Assembly (NCBI RefSeq): GCF_018812025.1
Contig: NC_063045.1
Coordinates: 19,488,420-19,552,419, forward strand
DNA length: 64,000 nucleotides
Direction of reading: 5' to 3'
Origin: Megalobrama amblycephala
Lineage: Eukaryota; Chordata; Actinopteri; Cypriniformes; Xenocyprididae
Shown here: piece after piece, positions 24,206 to 35,800 of the stretch
Layout of the letters: each line of letters opens with the position of its first letter
How positions within the stretch are numbered: the stretch's first letter is position 1
The notes under the pieces: model-generated
What the model saw: only the letters and a program-made list of their open reading frames with translations
Told to the model about the DNA's origin: nothing
The model's database searches: none
Made by a program: the position numbers and the translations under genes

Positions 24206-26238
24206 AGGGTTAGTTGGTTCACCCAAAAATGAAAATTATGTCATTAAGACTTTGGTTCACCTTCGGAACACAAATTAAGATCGTTTTGATCATAGGCGGA
24301 GTTTCACATTTGTGTTTGGGGGGCACCTACCAGCAGAACGGGCCACGACGTATTAAAGGATTAAGGGAATAAATAAAAGTAAAAACGGTAAAAGAAGTTC
24401 TACTGCAGTTGTGAAGTAATCAATTGAAACTATTTGCAAATAATATTTTGTTTTAAAATATGCACACGTATGTCAAAAACGCAAAAAGTTTCTTGTCTTG
24501 TCACATTCAATTATGAGTTACATTTTACATTAAAACAGTGACATTTCTTAAAATGTTGAGTTGCTTGCATCCCCGGATATTAGGCCACTGTCGGTCGTTC
24601 AGCATTACTCGTGTAAAACAGTTAAATATTAATGTTTAGCTGCTACTTTTCTCATGGTTTGATTGGCCATCTCACTCATTTTGACATTGACGAGCGCTGT
24701 TGGACAGTTAAGACAGAGCAACCTAAAAACTTTTAAAACTTTTTGTCATCCAAATAACATATAGAGCTGCACATAATGGAGTGCAGAGCAGCATCAAGAA
24801 GATCAAATATTATGGGACAATTTGGACATTTCTAATTTTTGGGAAGACTTGTCCCTAAATGTCTGTGGTGGCTATATATCTAGGCTATACTCTACATTTC
24901 ATACAATTATATCATGTCTTCTACATTTAAAATTTATAATGAACGCCTGCTATACAAAAGAGTAAAAAGCACATCTTAGGCCTACATAATGCAGAGAAAG
25001 CCACCTCTTTTCCAAGTTGTGTAGATGTTGATGTGGAAGCATCAAAGTTAGAGCCCTCTCTCCTTTTGGCTGTGGGTTTATTAAAAAAAAAAAAAAAAAA
25101 CGATGAATAAACATCCATTTAGTTTAGTTAGCCTGATTTAGAATAAGCCTCAACTAACGGGAACAGAATGAGAAGAGTCCTTTCGCGTAAAGCGATATGA
25201 TTCAGAGTTGGAAGAGAATGGGTTTGGTTTTTTAGTATTTAAAAATGATTTAGCCCTAATTTACTCTTCCTACTCACTATTATAATAGGATAAGACAAAT
25301 AAAATGAGAAAATTTGAATTCTATCATTTATTTTTTATTGAATAACTCCCACAAAATCATAAATGGCTCTGGTCTAGGGGGGCAGTGCAACCCGGCACCC
25401 CCCAAACTCCGCCCATGTTTTTGATGATCTCTTACACCATGTCTACACCAGACGTGACCGTTGTCGAGTCGCATTGTGCCACTGAACACAACAAACTGAC
25501 CACTGCAAAGCACTTGACTACGTCAAAAATAGAACGGGGAATCCGTTTACTCACTGTCAGAAATTTGCTGTGTTGCTTCGTGCCGCATCCAGTGTAGACA
25601 ATATCACTGATTATAACAGTTATATTGTCTTTTGACGCGTCATGTTGTGCTGCTCGCATTCGATGTAAACACAGTTATGAGAGCTTTTTTGATGCTTCAA
25701 AAAGTTCATAAAGAGATCGTAAAACTAATCTATATGAATAGGTGGTTTAGTCCAAATTTTCAGAAGAGACTCGATCGCTTTTTATGATGAACAGATTGAA
25801 TTTAGGCTTTTACTCGCATATAAACATTGATCAGGGAACATAAACAGAAGCTCAACTGAACCTGCTTGATGCGCGAGAGCAAATCTCATTGGTTGGTGTG
25901 GAAGCTCAAATGTACTGTGTAACACACAAGAATAAACCTCATTGGTTCTTGCATGTCAAGCAAACATGCTTGAGCTTCCATTTCCCACAAATGTAAAAAG
26001 TCTAAATTTAAACTTTTCATCATATAAAGTGATCATGTCTCTTCAGAAAATTTGGACTAAACCGCTCAATTCATATGGATTTGTTTTACGATAACTTTGT
26101 ACAATTTTTGAAGCAACAGAAAGCTCTCAGATTTCATCAGAAAGACATTCGTGTTCCGAACATGAACGAATGTCTTACGGGTTTGGAACGACATGAGGGT
26201 GAGTAAATGATGACAGAATTTTTGGGTGAACTAACCCT
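24206..26238. mobile_element. TTAA-type element enlarged by nested insertions
   Basis: Left AGGGTTAG then TTGGTTCACCC; right GGGTGAACTAACCCT followed by TTAA. The left flank reads GTAA rather than TTAA, presumably mutated. The left arm (to about 24290) continues on the far side of an inserted element (24293-25417). The right part holds further repeat ends (near 25432 and 25600, CTACACCAGACG and its partner). Confidence 0.7.
24293..25417. mobile_element. insert with TAGGCGGAGTTT / AAACTCCGCC ends
   Basis: Inverted ends ATAGGCGGAGTTT and AAACTCCGCCCAT lie within the arm of the TTAA element. The flanks TTTGATCA and TTTGATGA match at 7 of 8, suggesting a hAT-type 8-bp duplication. G-run (GGGGGGCACC) and C-run (GCACCCCCC) segments are also mirrored. 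No transposase found. Confidence 0.6.
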
Positions 26239-26530
26239 TTAAACTAAACCCATCCATTTATAGTGTTAGTCCCGCTCATTTCCACGTTCCACTTCATCTG
26301 ACTTATCTGCACACACATTGGATTTGGCACAAGTTATGCATGCCCTGGATGCCCTTTCTTGACTCAACCCAACACCGAGAGTGCTGGAACACACTCACAC
26401 ACACTCCTACGGCCAATTTGGCATATCCAATCCACCTAACCTGCATGTCTTTGGACTGTGTGGAGGAAACCAGAGCACCCGGAGGAAACCCATGCTGACA
26501 CATGCACCCATGGCACTTCTTCCTGACACT
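26239..26530. repeat. degenerate dispersed repeat
   Basis: Contains CTGCATGTCTTTGGACTGTG and GGAGGAAACCAGAGCACCCG, a phrase common in old fish interspersed repeats. The repeat class is not determined. Confidence 0.5.
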
Positions 26531-28629
26531 AATTCACACTTAATACATGAACCATTACCTAAATTCCAGAAACTGAAATCTTGCATTGATGGTGTAATAT
26601 TAATATACCAAGAACAGAAATGATGACATTACAGCTGCAATATTTCTAACTGAAACGCATGAATGAGATTCAATAGGGGCTGAACAAGGAAAAACACTCA
26701 GCCAAGATAGCTAAACGGAAGCAGGAAGGGTTCATAGCCCGTGTCCCAGACTACTATCTTGAGTTAAATCGCTGCTAGAGAGATTTGTACCCTCCCTGTA
26801 CTACACAACAGAGCTTTGTGCACCAAACTACGAACTAGCTCTTTGAGCCAAAACTAACAAAGGAACAGCTAATAAATAACCAGTATCATGAACTGAAGTG
26901 CATTAAACTGTCACATTTTGATGGATAATTTGTACTATTTCTGGCTGCATAAATTATATGTAATTATTTTTAATTGCTAAACATTTATTTTTGTCTTCAT
27001 TTTTACAAGATTACCAATTACATTTAGGCTAGATGACACTGTCAAGGAGAAAGCAACATTTTTTTAATAAAATGAAAAACTACAGAAGATTTACCAGGTA
27101 ATAATTCATCAGTCATGCTGGATGACAAGCCTTTTCCTTTAAAGAAGTATCAGTTTCATGTGATAATCATCTAATCTTGAACGATTAGTTCCACATAAGT
27201 AAAATTATAAGAATGTTATTTTTTAATTTGAATGTTATTTTTAGAGTTTAGTTGGCAAATTTTTTTTTTTATTTAATATACTTTCATTTTAAAGAAAGTT
27301 TAAACATACACATAATGAGAAAAAAAAAAACATACAAATAATTCCTTATTTGTCACTGACCATGGTGCTTAAATGACATTAAAATAATGTTTTAATACAA
27401 AAAAATCTAAACGATTCTAAAAAGGCCTCAGTTTAATTTTACATGTGCTATTCTGTCTTTACAAAACAAAACATGGCCATAACTGCTTTTGTTTCCCTGT
27501 CTAGACCAAGTGATGTCAGCTTGCGTCATTGGTTGGAGAACAAGAGACTTCTAATTGAGCTTCTCTACACTCTGCTGGCAAAGAAAGAATAGGGAGGTTT
27601 GCGTGACTTCTGCAGTTACACAATCCTGTGTACACCACTGTCATATCTGAGCAGCAAGGCTGATAAGACCAGAATAAATAAAAGGCAAACACTATTATAA
27701 CTCACTTCTCCAAAAAGTTTTACTGAGAACGAATGACAGGCACTGCGGTCCACCAAAACCATGATCATCCCTTCATTGCTTTTCCATGGAAGGGTTAGTT
27801 TTCATCAGAGCAATTCTGTGGAAATATTATGATTCCCAGTAATGACTGGCCACTCAGAGAAGTGAAAGAGCAACAGTCAAATTTATGGTACAATTATGAA
27901 ACACACAATATATCAATGATTTATTAGTGGTCTGGGAAAAATCACTTGGATACTAAACTAAACAACAAGTTGATATATTTACAGTACAATATGAGTTCAG
28001 ACAAGCCCAGCTCTAGCCTGAAGGGTTTTCACTCTTGGTTTCAATATCACTCATCCCTTATTAATAAACCTATTTCATCCACTAAATTAGAAATGTCACA
28101 TTTATTACGTAGTGTATTAGAGATCCATTCAACACACTGACAAGAAATATCAACTTTACGCAAAGACAGCTAAGTAAGTTAACGTTACTCAGATGAAAAC
28201 AGAAAGTTCAACTCCTAACAGAAACTTGTCAGTTAAGAGTCGAAATTAACGGTCAACATAAAAACAAATAGTTATTTTACTCGTTTAAAACCTGTTAATT
28301 ACAGGTATTTACACATTTTTTTGTTTTACTACGCAACACAACTAAATGAACTTATATTTGTCTCTCAAAACTTTTCTCGTCTAAGTGACTCTTTATAACA
28401 TCACTTCAGACATCGAAACTAACCAAATGTTCGAACTAATACCTTTATAAATACACAAAGGCACAAAATAGCACAATACAGCACAAAAAAAAATATTTAA
28501 ACGTTAAATAATTTGACGTTTTCGTAACTGACAAACCGACTGCGCTACCTACACGCACTGCGCGTGCGCCAGACAATACAGACACCGGCACACAAACAAC
28601 TCTGTAACTCTGACTTAAGACTTGCTTAC
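26531..28629. other. about 2 kb without a recognised gene
   Basis: AT-rich. If the promoter at 28.6-29 kb is real, this is the start of the first intron of the minus-strand gene. No exon or transposon ends supported. Confidence 0.35.
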
Positions 28630-28990
28630 TTGAATAAAAGAAGCTCTCGAATATATTTCCCAGTTCTTTTCCCTCGTTAGATGCCTTGGGAGTGGTGAAA
28701 AAGAGAATGGCCCTGGTTTTGTGATGGGGTTTTTTCTCAGCTCGTCACACTTGAAGCCATGTTGAACTGAAAGCCGATACTTCCGCGGCTGCCCTTAATG
28801 ACACGTCTGACTGGACGCGAGTCAACCCAACTAGTGTACAGAACGCGACGCGTCTGTCAGGACTCTAACGTCAACGCCCAGAGCAATGGCCAATCAAAGA
28901 CGACGTGTTCGTTGCCGAGTGAAATGATTCGTGGATTGTGAAGCGAGCGTTCTACTGTCGCGTTTGCGTCGCGTCTCTCGCTGGCAGAGG
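28630..28990 (-). promoter_or_regulatory. CpG-rich promoter and first exon of a minus-strand gene
   Basis: This block is clearly richer in CG dinucleotides than its surroundings and holds a CCAAT motif (ATTGGCC on the minus strand, near 28890). Read on the minus strand, a stretch ending in a strong donor (TTCAA, then GTAAGCAAG at 28629) could be exon 1. The only ATG in it (28758-28760) opens a 7-codon frame and stops, so exon 1 would be non-coding with a short upstream ORF. Linking it to the exons at 13.4 and 5.2 kb is inference based on strand and order. Confidence 0.45.
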
Positions 28991-29873
28991 TATTATTAAC
29001 AAATGACGTATGAAATAACTAAATAGTCGTGTTTTTTGTCAGATAGTCCCGAAGAAGCATTATATGTCATTTTATGTTGTTTAAAAAAATTTTTTGAGAG
29101 TGTTTCACTGTTTAGGTATCATTTCTTCGTTTGTTGCGAACCCTGGTGGATACAGAGCTAAATGACAGTTTTTTGTCTCATCATATCATATATCATATCA
29201 TATAACAACTTTATTACAGACTGAAAAAAATAAAATAAACAACATACCAAAAAAAAATTTGACAGACTAGGATATTACAAAGATGCAATGATATGGAACC
29301 AATGTCTCCACAAACTGCACTATATGGGTCAAGATTCTATTCTATTCTATTCGATTCTATTCTATTCGATTCTATTCTTAAAATAAAAAGTATAGACCTG
29401 TGGTGATTTGGTGTTTCAAGAAATATGCTAGTTACATGATCAATCACTTTAAATATTTACTTATTCAGCACACTGTAGACCAAATAATGTTGATTTATGA
29501 CAAAATAAAAAAGGCACATTTGGCTTGATTATTCTCGCACTGTGTAAACTGGTGAATTCAGGTAAATTGGGAGCAGTTATTTCAATTATCCTGAATTAAC
29601 CCTATGTATCTGACTTTAAATTTCTCATAATGTGATACAATCACACCTCTTTTTCATACACAAAGAGAGAACTATTCTGTGTATAATACTGAATAAATGT
29701 AACTGTAGATATTGTGTGTGTTGCTAGTTGCCCCTAGCTGTTATTGCCCCTGGCATCATTTACACAATAAGTTAACTGAAAAGGAAGTATTGTTTGGAAT
29801 GTACACAGAAAAAGCAATGCTAATATTCTGGTAGTGCAAAGGAAAATGTCTCAAAGTTTTTATAAGTATATCA
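28991..29873. other. no gene; short microsatellite
   Basis: An imperfect (TTCTA)n array occupies about 29333-29383 and a short (TCATA)n stretch lies near 29180-29205. Nothing else recognised. Confidence 0.5.
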
Positions 29874-30000
29874 ATTTGGACCAAAATCTCTGAGGAATGT
29901 TTCCAGCACCTTGTTGAATCTGTGCCACGAAGAATCAAGGCAGTTCTGAAGGCAAAAGGGGGTTCAACTCGGTACTAGCAAGGTGCACTTAATAAAGTGT
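29874..30000 (+). pseudogene. 3' end fragment of a Tc1-like transposase
   Basis: The last codons of a Tc1-type transposase (SEECFQHLVESVPRRIK on the plus strand) are followed by the element's terminal sequence (TAGCAAGGTGCACTTAATAA). Truncated on its left at the inverted-duplication breakpoint. Its mirror copy is at 43190-43910. Confidence 0.75.
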
Positions 30001-30445
30001 GTGTCTACAATTCAGTACTATACTACACTATACTGTACTGTAATCTACTGGAATGACCTTTATGTTGCAAAACAAAACTGTGGACATAAGTCTGCAGATA
30101 AGCGCTCATGCGATACAGCCCATATATCCACCAGGGTGCACTGTAACCAAAGAGATGGCCAAACACTTACAATTTAGTATATAAAAGTATATCTTGTTTT
30201 ATTTATTTATTTATTTTTTGAAGAAAAGTGAAAAGTTTGATTTTGACATGACATAAAGCAGTGATATCTAAGTGGGTGAGCTATATAACATAAATATAAC
30301 ATATATAATATGGATGTTCAATTGTTTTGAACTGACATAGGATGATCAATTGTTTTTCATGCATTTAAAATGTATTATGAAGAACAAATCAATGCATGAA
30401 ACAGTAACAATGTAAAAACTGTCATAAACATATTAACTTTGACTA
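29874..30445. repeat. left arm of a large inverted duplication
   Basis: This segment is the reverse complement of 42018-43315, once the 752-bp insertion at 42081-42832 is set aside. Shared stretches include GAGGAATGTTTCCAGCACCT, GTGCACTGTAACCAAAGAGA and CAATGCATGAAACAGTAACA, read here on the plus strand. Arm length is about 570 bp. The outer breakpoint cuts through a Tc1 element. Confidence 0.88.
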
Positions 30446-30779
30446 CTGAGTTAAATAAAATTACAACAAACATATGTGACAACTTGCCCCAGCCTGACAT
30501 TTATAAAAAGTTCAACGATTCAGTTAAAATCAAAATTAATTATTCAAAAATTGGTTGTTTTGAGCTAGTAGGACAACACAAAAGAAGGCTGAGGAAAGCC
30601 TGTAAGTGTCTTCTCTGCATTTCCAAGAGATCTCGTCTGCCAATTTTATTATTAATATGTATTATTATTACATTATTATACTATTATATCATTGTACTAT
30701 TCATTACTCACTATTTTGTTTGCTATTTTTTATTTTATTGACTATATTATTTTACAATTTATGCTATATATAGCCAGCC
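30446..30779. other. AT-rich, no gene recognised
   Basis: An open frame exists on the plus strand, but it ends in an Ile/Tyr-rich low-complexity stretch and shows no family resemblance. Confidence 0.35.
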
Positions 30780-32060
30780 CTCACACCCGGGCTAACTGCC
30801 ACCTGTTGGCATCAGGAAAACAGTGAATAGTGGGCGACATGCATGTAAGCAAGTGAATACAGGAGAATTATGGCAAAGTCATTTCAAAGTGCCACACTTC
30901 CTGCTGCCAACAGGTGGCGCTTTGACTGTAACTGAATATTACCATGTAGATGCCTTCAGGCCAGGACTATTATTAAACATGTGAAGTTTGGAGCAGTTAC
31001 AACAACTTCCTGTTTCGTGGAGTTAATCACATACATTAGCACTCAGCCAAGTGTTGCATGATTTAGTATGTTTGGTACTTCATGGCATGTGGAAATGTAT
31101 TTCTGGGAGTGAATTAAAGTGTAAATCGCCATTTCCTGTTGACAGCAGGTGGCGCTATGACTAACTGAATATTGTCAAGTAGATGTCTTTAGGCCAGGTC
31201 TCTTATCACACATGTTAAGTTTGGGGCAGATCGGACACTGTATGCCTGAATTACAACAGCTTCCTCTTTCATGGCAAAACATTAGCCGCCATGGACACAC
31301 CCTTCAGCGAAAACTTAACATTTTTGCAGTTTAAGATTAGACTGACAACATATGATGTTGAACTGGTTAAATCTCTATGAGGAGTTAATCACAGTGTAAA
31401 ACATGTCATTTCCTGTTTCCAGCAGGTGGTGCTTAGACTGTAACTGAATATTTGCATATAGATATCTTCAGGCCAGGTCTCTAATAAAACATGTGAAGTT
31501 TGGGCCAGATTGTATACCTGAGTTACAAAAACGTTCTGTTTCATGGCGAAACATCAAACTTTGTCAGGCCGCCACGGACACGCCCTTCAGCGAAAACTCT
31601 AGATCTTCACAATTTAACGTCTCAAAGGCCTTTAGATTAGACTGACCAAATATGATGTTGATCTGATTAAAGCTCTAGGAGGAGTTTGTTAAACTACAAC
31701 GTGTGGAAATGGCAAAAACTGCCAAAATTTTGCAGAGAAAATTCAAAATATCTCACTTCCTGTTGGGTTTTCAGATTTTGCACCCAGGGACTTTTTTGTA
31801 GATATTGGGCTGTTACATGCGTCTATCAAATTTCATAACTGTACGTAAAATGTAGCGCTAAGGGCGCTTAATTGAAATTTTGTAGGTGGCGCTATTGAGC
31901 CATTTTGCCACACTTAATTCTGAAACCCATATCAGATGTAAATTTTCACCACTTCTGGATTTTCAAGCACGTTTAGGCCCTCAAAAATGCGATTCATTTC
32001 GGAGAAGAAGAAGAATTGGCCGAGCAATTACAATAAGGTCCTCACACCATCGGTGCTCGG
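30780..32060 (+). repeat. dispersed repeat with three internal 240-280-bp units
   Basis: Three tandem units start near 30895, 31130 and 31405. Each carries CACTTCCTG or CATTTCCTG, then a CAGGTGGCGCT-like core, then TTCAGGCCAG and CATGTGAAGTTTGG-like text. A fourth, more diverged CAGGTGGC core lies in reverse at 30796-30809. The block ends with CGGTGCTCGGGCCCTAATAA, as in an abundant fish repeat with a (TAA) tail. Its class (non-LTR tail or Helitron-like) is uncertain. Confidence 0.6.
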
Positions 32061-32210
32061 GCCCTAATAACAGGCTAATATAGGCTATTAATAATAATAA
32101 TATGCTATAGAATGAAACTGCTACATACTGTATAGTGCACTATTACATCTGACGTTATATTAGTCGACACAATTTCATACAATTTATACTACTCTAGTTG
32201 TACTATAATC

Positions 32211-32415
32211 CCCAGTTTCATAGACAAGGCTTAAGCTAGTCCTAGACTACAATGCATGTTTGAGCTGTTTACCTTAAAGCAACTTGTGCTGACATATCTT
32301 AAAATATGTCAGTGCCATTGATTTGTCTCAAGATGCTCAACAGTGTACGTTTATAAAAGCTGCTTAAATATCCTAATTGAACTAAGGCCTAATCTTAAAC
32401 CCTGAAACCAGGCCT
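32211..32415. mobile_element. MITE with CCCAGTTTCATAGAC end
   Basis: Left end CCCAGTTTCATAGACAAGGC and right text CTTAAACCCTGAAACCAGGC are imperfect inverted partners. An inner hairpin (TGACATATCTTAAAATATGT) is visible at about 32289-32310. Non-coding. Confidence 0.55.
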
Positions 32416-32495
32416 GTCCATGAATCGACTTAAAGATTACCTCATTTTGCTCAACAAGATTGAAAGATCAAGTCAGTAAAATAATCCAATCTAAG

Positions 32496-32837
32496 TGTTG
32501 TAAAGGAAAGTGCAAGCCAGTACAGCAGAGGGCGCTAACAGACTGTATTATTATAACTGCCTGAATTACTCGCGTTCTAAAAAGGAAGTTGTTTTTAGTT
32601 TGTAGTGGAGCGGCAGGCAAAAGGAAACCAGCTCTTTAAGTGTTGTTAATACTGTTAAAATCTTGCTTTGGTGGATTTGTGCGTGTAGAAAACCAACCAC
32701 ATCTCTATCCACCTGTAACCTGTAGAAGTAGCAAGCTGGAATAAAATGATTACAAATGGAGAACAAAGACTCGTGCATTCTAACAGATGCCCCACAGTGA
32801 TCATAACTTCAGACTAGCAACTTAAACCTTCATTACA
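32496..32837 (+). repeat. 5' LTR of the BEL/Pao element
   Basis: Begins TGTTGTAAAGG and ends CATTACA (TG...CA). Preceded by the target duplication CTAAG. It holds the polyadenylation-like AATAAA in GGAATAAAATG (32740-32750) and a CTCF-like core at 32522-32535. An open frame antisense in the LTR is identical in both LTRs and is not considered a gene. Confidence 0.95.
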
Positions 32838-32840
32838 AAT

Positions 32841-32856
32841 TGGTCCTTCGAGCCGG
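32841..32856 (+). other. probable primer-binding site
   Basis: TGGTCCTTCGAGCCGG lies three bases after the 5' LTR. The leading TGG would pair with the CCA end of a tRNA. I did not identify which tRNA. Confidence 0.6.
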
Positions 32857-32871
32857 AGGTGATTACTGTGG

Positions 32872-35800
32872 ATGAAGATGGCTCGTGCTCCATCAGACAG
32901 AGACTTCAGACCAGATGATGTTCGTCCCCGCCGCCAAAGGAATCCTCCTGTCTGGCTAAAGGAATATGAGGTTGATTTTCCACGTCCAGTAGTATTTGAC
33001 CAACCCAGCCAACATTTTTTGGAAATGAAAGATAGTGGAAGATATTATCAGAGATCCGCCGAGATGACGCCTCTCCCCAAGAGCTCCATTCCCCACAACT
33101 GGAGCAGAGAAGACATGGAAAGAATGCCCTCAGCTTCATATGTTCCCCTCTATGAGAGCACCCCAACACCATCCCATCATACCTTGCCCATGTTAGAAGT
33201 TCTTCAGCAGCTGCAGGAGGATAACAGGAGGTTACACCAGACTGTGTTGGATATGCAACGGCGAATGGACAAGAGTGATGCTTTGTCACCTCATCATTCT
33301 CTGCGATTAGTACCAGAACATTCTCCCAGTGTCAGAATGAAGCAAACTGTAGTTGTACCTCAGTCTGTCCATCAGACAGCTATTGAAGAAGAGGAGGAAG
33401 ACTGGCCACCACCACCTCCCCCTGTGACATCAGATGAGGGACCAAAACAGCCCAATCCTGAACACAGAGTAATAGATGTCCTGGAGGAGCTAAAGGAACG
33501 CATTCTCAAACTAGAATTGAAGCGGTCATCTTCTCCATCCACACCAAACTATCAACAGCCAGATGATGACACAGGACAGTCAGAGTCATGGTCAAATCCT
33601 AGTAATATTGCTGCCCCTCCACTGCCACCTCAGAGAGACTACAGCTTTACTGATGCACAACCACGTAGCCAGGAGAGATCGTATAGAGGCCCCAAGCCTT
33701 CAATCCCAGACTTCACGTGTGATGACCCTAGAGAATTTGCAAGACTGCGAATATCTTTGGAGAATATTCTCCCATCTGATGCAACTGAGAGGTTCAAATA
33801 CCAAATTCTGCTGGACCATCTTAAATTTGAAGAAGCCCTGTTAATTGCTGATTCTTACAGTAACTCTCTGTACCCTTACTCAGACACCATGGCCTCTCTC
33901 ATTCAGCACTATGGCCAGCCTCACCAACTGGCTTTAAGGAGAATCGCAGAGTTGATGGATGGGCCCACTATCAGGTCAGGAGATTCTATTGGATTCTGTA
34001 AATTTGCACTGAGAGTTAGAGCTCTGGTTGGAATGCTAGAACAGCTAAAACAAGAAGGACTCATTGAACTTCAGTGTGGATCACATGTGGCCAGACTAAG
34101 CAGTAAGTTGCCCCAGGATCTCAGAGCTAACTTCAGGCGATACCTTCATCCATTAAAGAGAGGAGTTCCCTCCCTTTTAGACTTTGCAGAGTGGTTGGAG
34201 TACGAGTTACAGATCCAAGAAGGTGGAGATGCATTTGCTCAGATAGAGGCAAACAAAGAGGCAACTAAAAGGCAAAGAGACCACAGGAAAGATGGTAAAG
34301 GAAGAAACAGACCATTGACTGTGCTCTTGGGTTCCACCCAAACTACATCGGAAGCATCTTCTGTAACTAAGCCCCATTTGCAGTTACCTGAGAGGTCCAG
34401 ACTGTACTGCCCTTACTGCTGTAATAACCTGCACAATCTTGATGACTGTTCTAATTTCTCTCACCTTACTAAGCAGCAGCAGAAACAGTGGGTGATGAAC
34501 AACAGCCGCTGTTGGAGATGTGGCCGCAGCCATCAAGCAGCACAGTGTCGTCTGAGAGTCAGCTGTAGCATTTGCAAAGGCAAGCATCTGAATGCTCTTC
34601 ATGATGTAAACACTAAAACAGGAGAACAGACAAAGGGGGAGAAATCAAGTGCTGCAACACTTTGTGGACTTGTGAATTCCTCCACTGACATTCTTTATCT
34701 GGACAGGAAGGCTGGATGCAACCAAGTCCTTCTCAAAGTCAGTAAAGTTCTCCTACGTAACGGCAGTCGTACCCTCGAAACTTACGCTATCCTAGATGAT
34801 GGATCCGAGCGAACCATTCTTCTTCAAGAGGCAGCAGTGAAATTGAAACTCCAGGGTCCTACAGAGAGCCTTACACTAAGAACAGTGCGACAAGACCTAC
34901 GAGTGATACAGGGTTCATCTGTGTCCTTCACTATCTCACCAGCCAGCCAACCTGAGAGAGTCTATAAGATCGGGGGAGCTTTCACTGCAGCTCAGTTGGG
35001 TCTAGCTGAGCATACATATCATGTGGAGCGATTGCAGCGCAAATACAGATACCTGAGAAAATTGCCCTTGCCAGAGATCAAATGTGCCCAACCCCTTCTT
35101 CTCATCGGATCAGACTTTCCACACTTAATAACTCCAATCCAACCAGTAAGATTAGGACCACCTGGAGGGCCCGTGGCAGTAAAGACCAGACTTGGCTGGA
35201 CACTTCAAGGCCCTACTAAGTGCTTACCACTGCAAAATGGAACACAGACATGCTTGTTTACTGCAACACTCTCTCCATTAGCTGAACTGCATCACAATGT
35301 GGAAAAGCTTTGGCAGCTGGACATCTTGCCATACAAGAATGAGAAGTTGGTGACCAGGTCTAGACAGGATCAGACTGCAATGGAACTTTTGCAGACAAAG
35401 ACAGTTCGAGTGAACATAAATGGAGTACAGCGATATGCCACACCTTTACTAAGGGTGAAGTCCATGCCCACTTTGTCTGCCTCACCAACTTCAGTCCTTG
35501 CTAACCTAAGGAGTACAGAAAAGCGCCTTATTCGGGATCCAGATCGTGCCACAGCATACAATTCAGAAATTCAGAAACTTGAACAGGCAGGATATGCCAC
35601 AAAAGTGAGTCAAGAAGTGTTGGAGTCATCTAGAGAGTCATGGTTCATCCCGCATCACATGGTGACTCACAATGAGAAGAACAGAATTGTGTTCAACTGC
35701 TCCTTCACACATCAAGGAAATAATTTGAACGAATTGCTCCTACCTGGTCCCAATTTGAGCGCTTCCCTGCTAGGCGTCCTGCTGCGATTCAGAGAACATA

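Noticed and set aside
29333..29383. CRISPR-like regular repeats
   Set aside because: Simple (TTCTA)n microsatellite in a vertebrate genome; no spacer structure anywhere in the window.
32566..32778. 70-codon antisense frame in the LTR, repeated at 39399-39611
   Set aside because: Present only because both LTRs are identical; no resemblance to a known protein.
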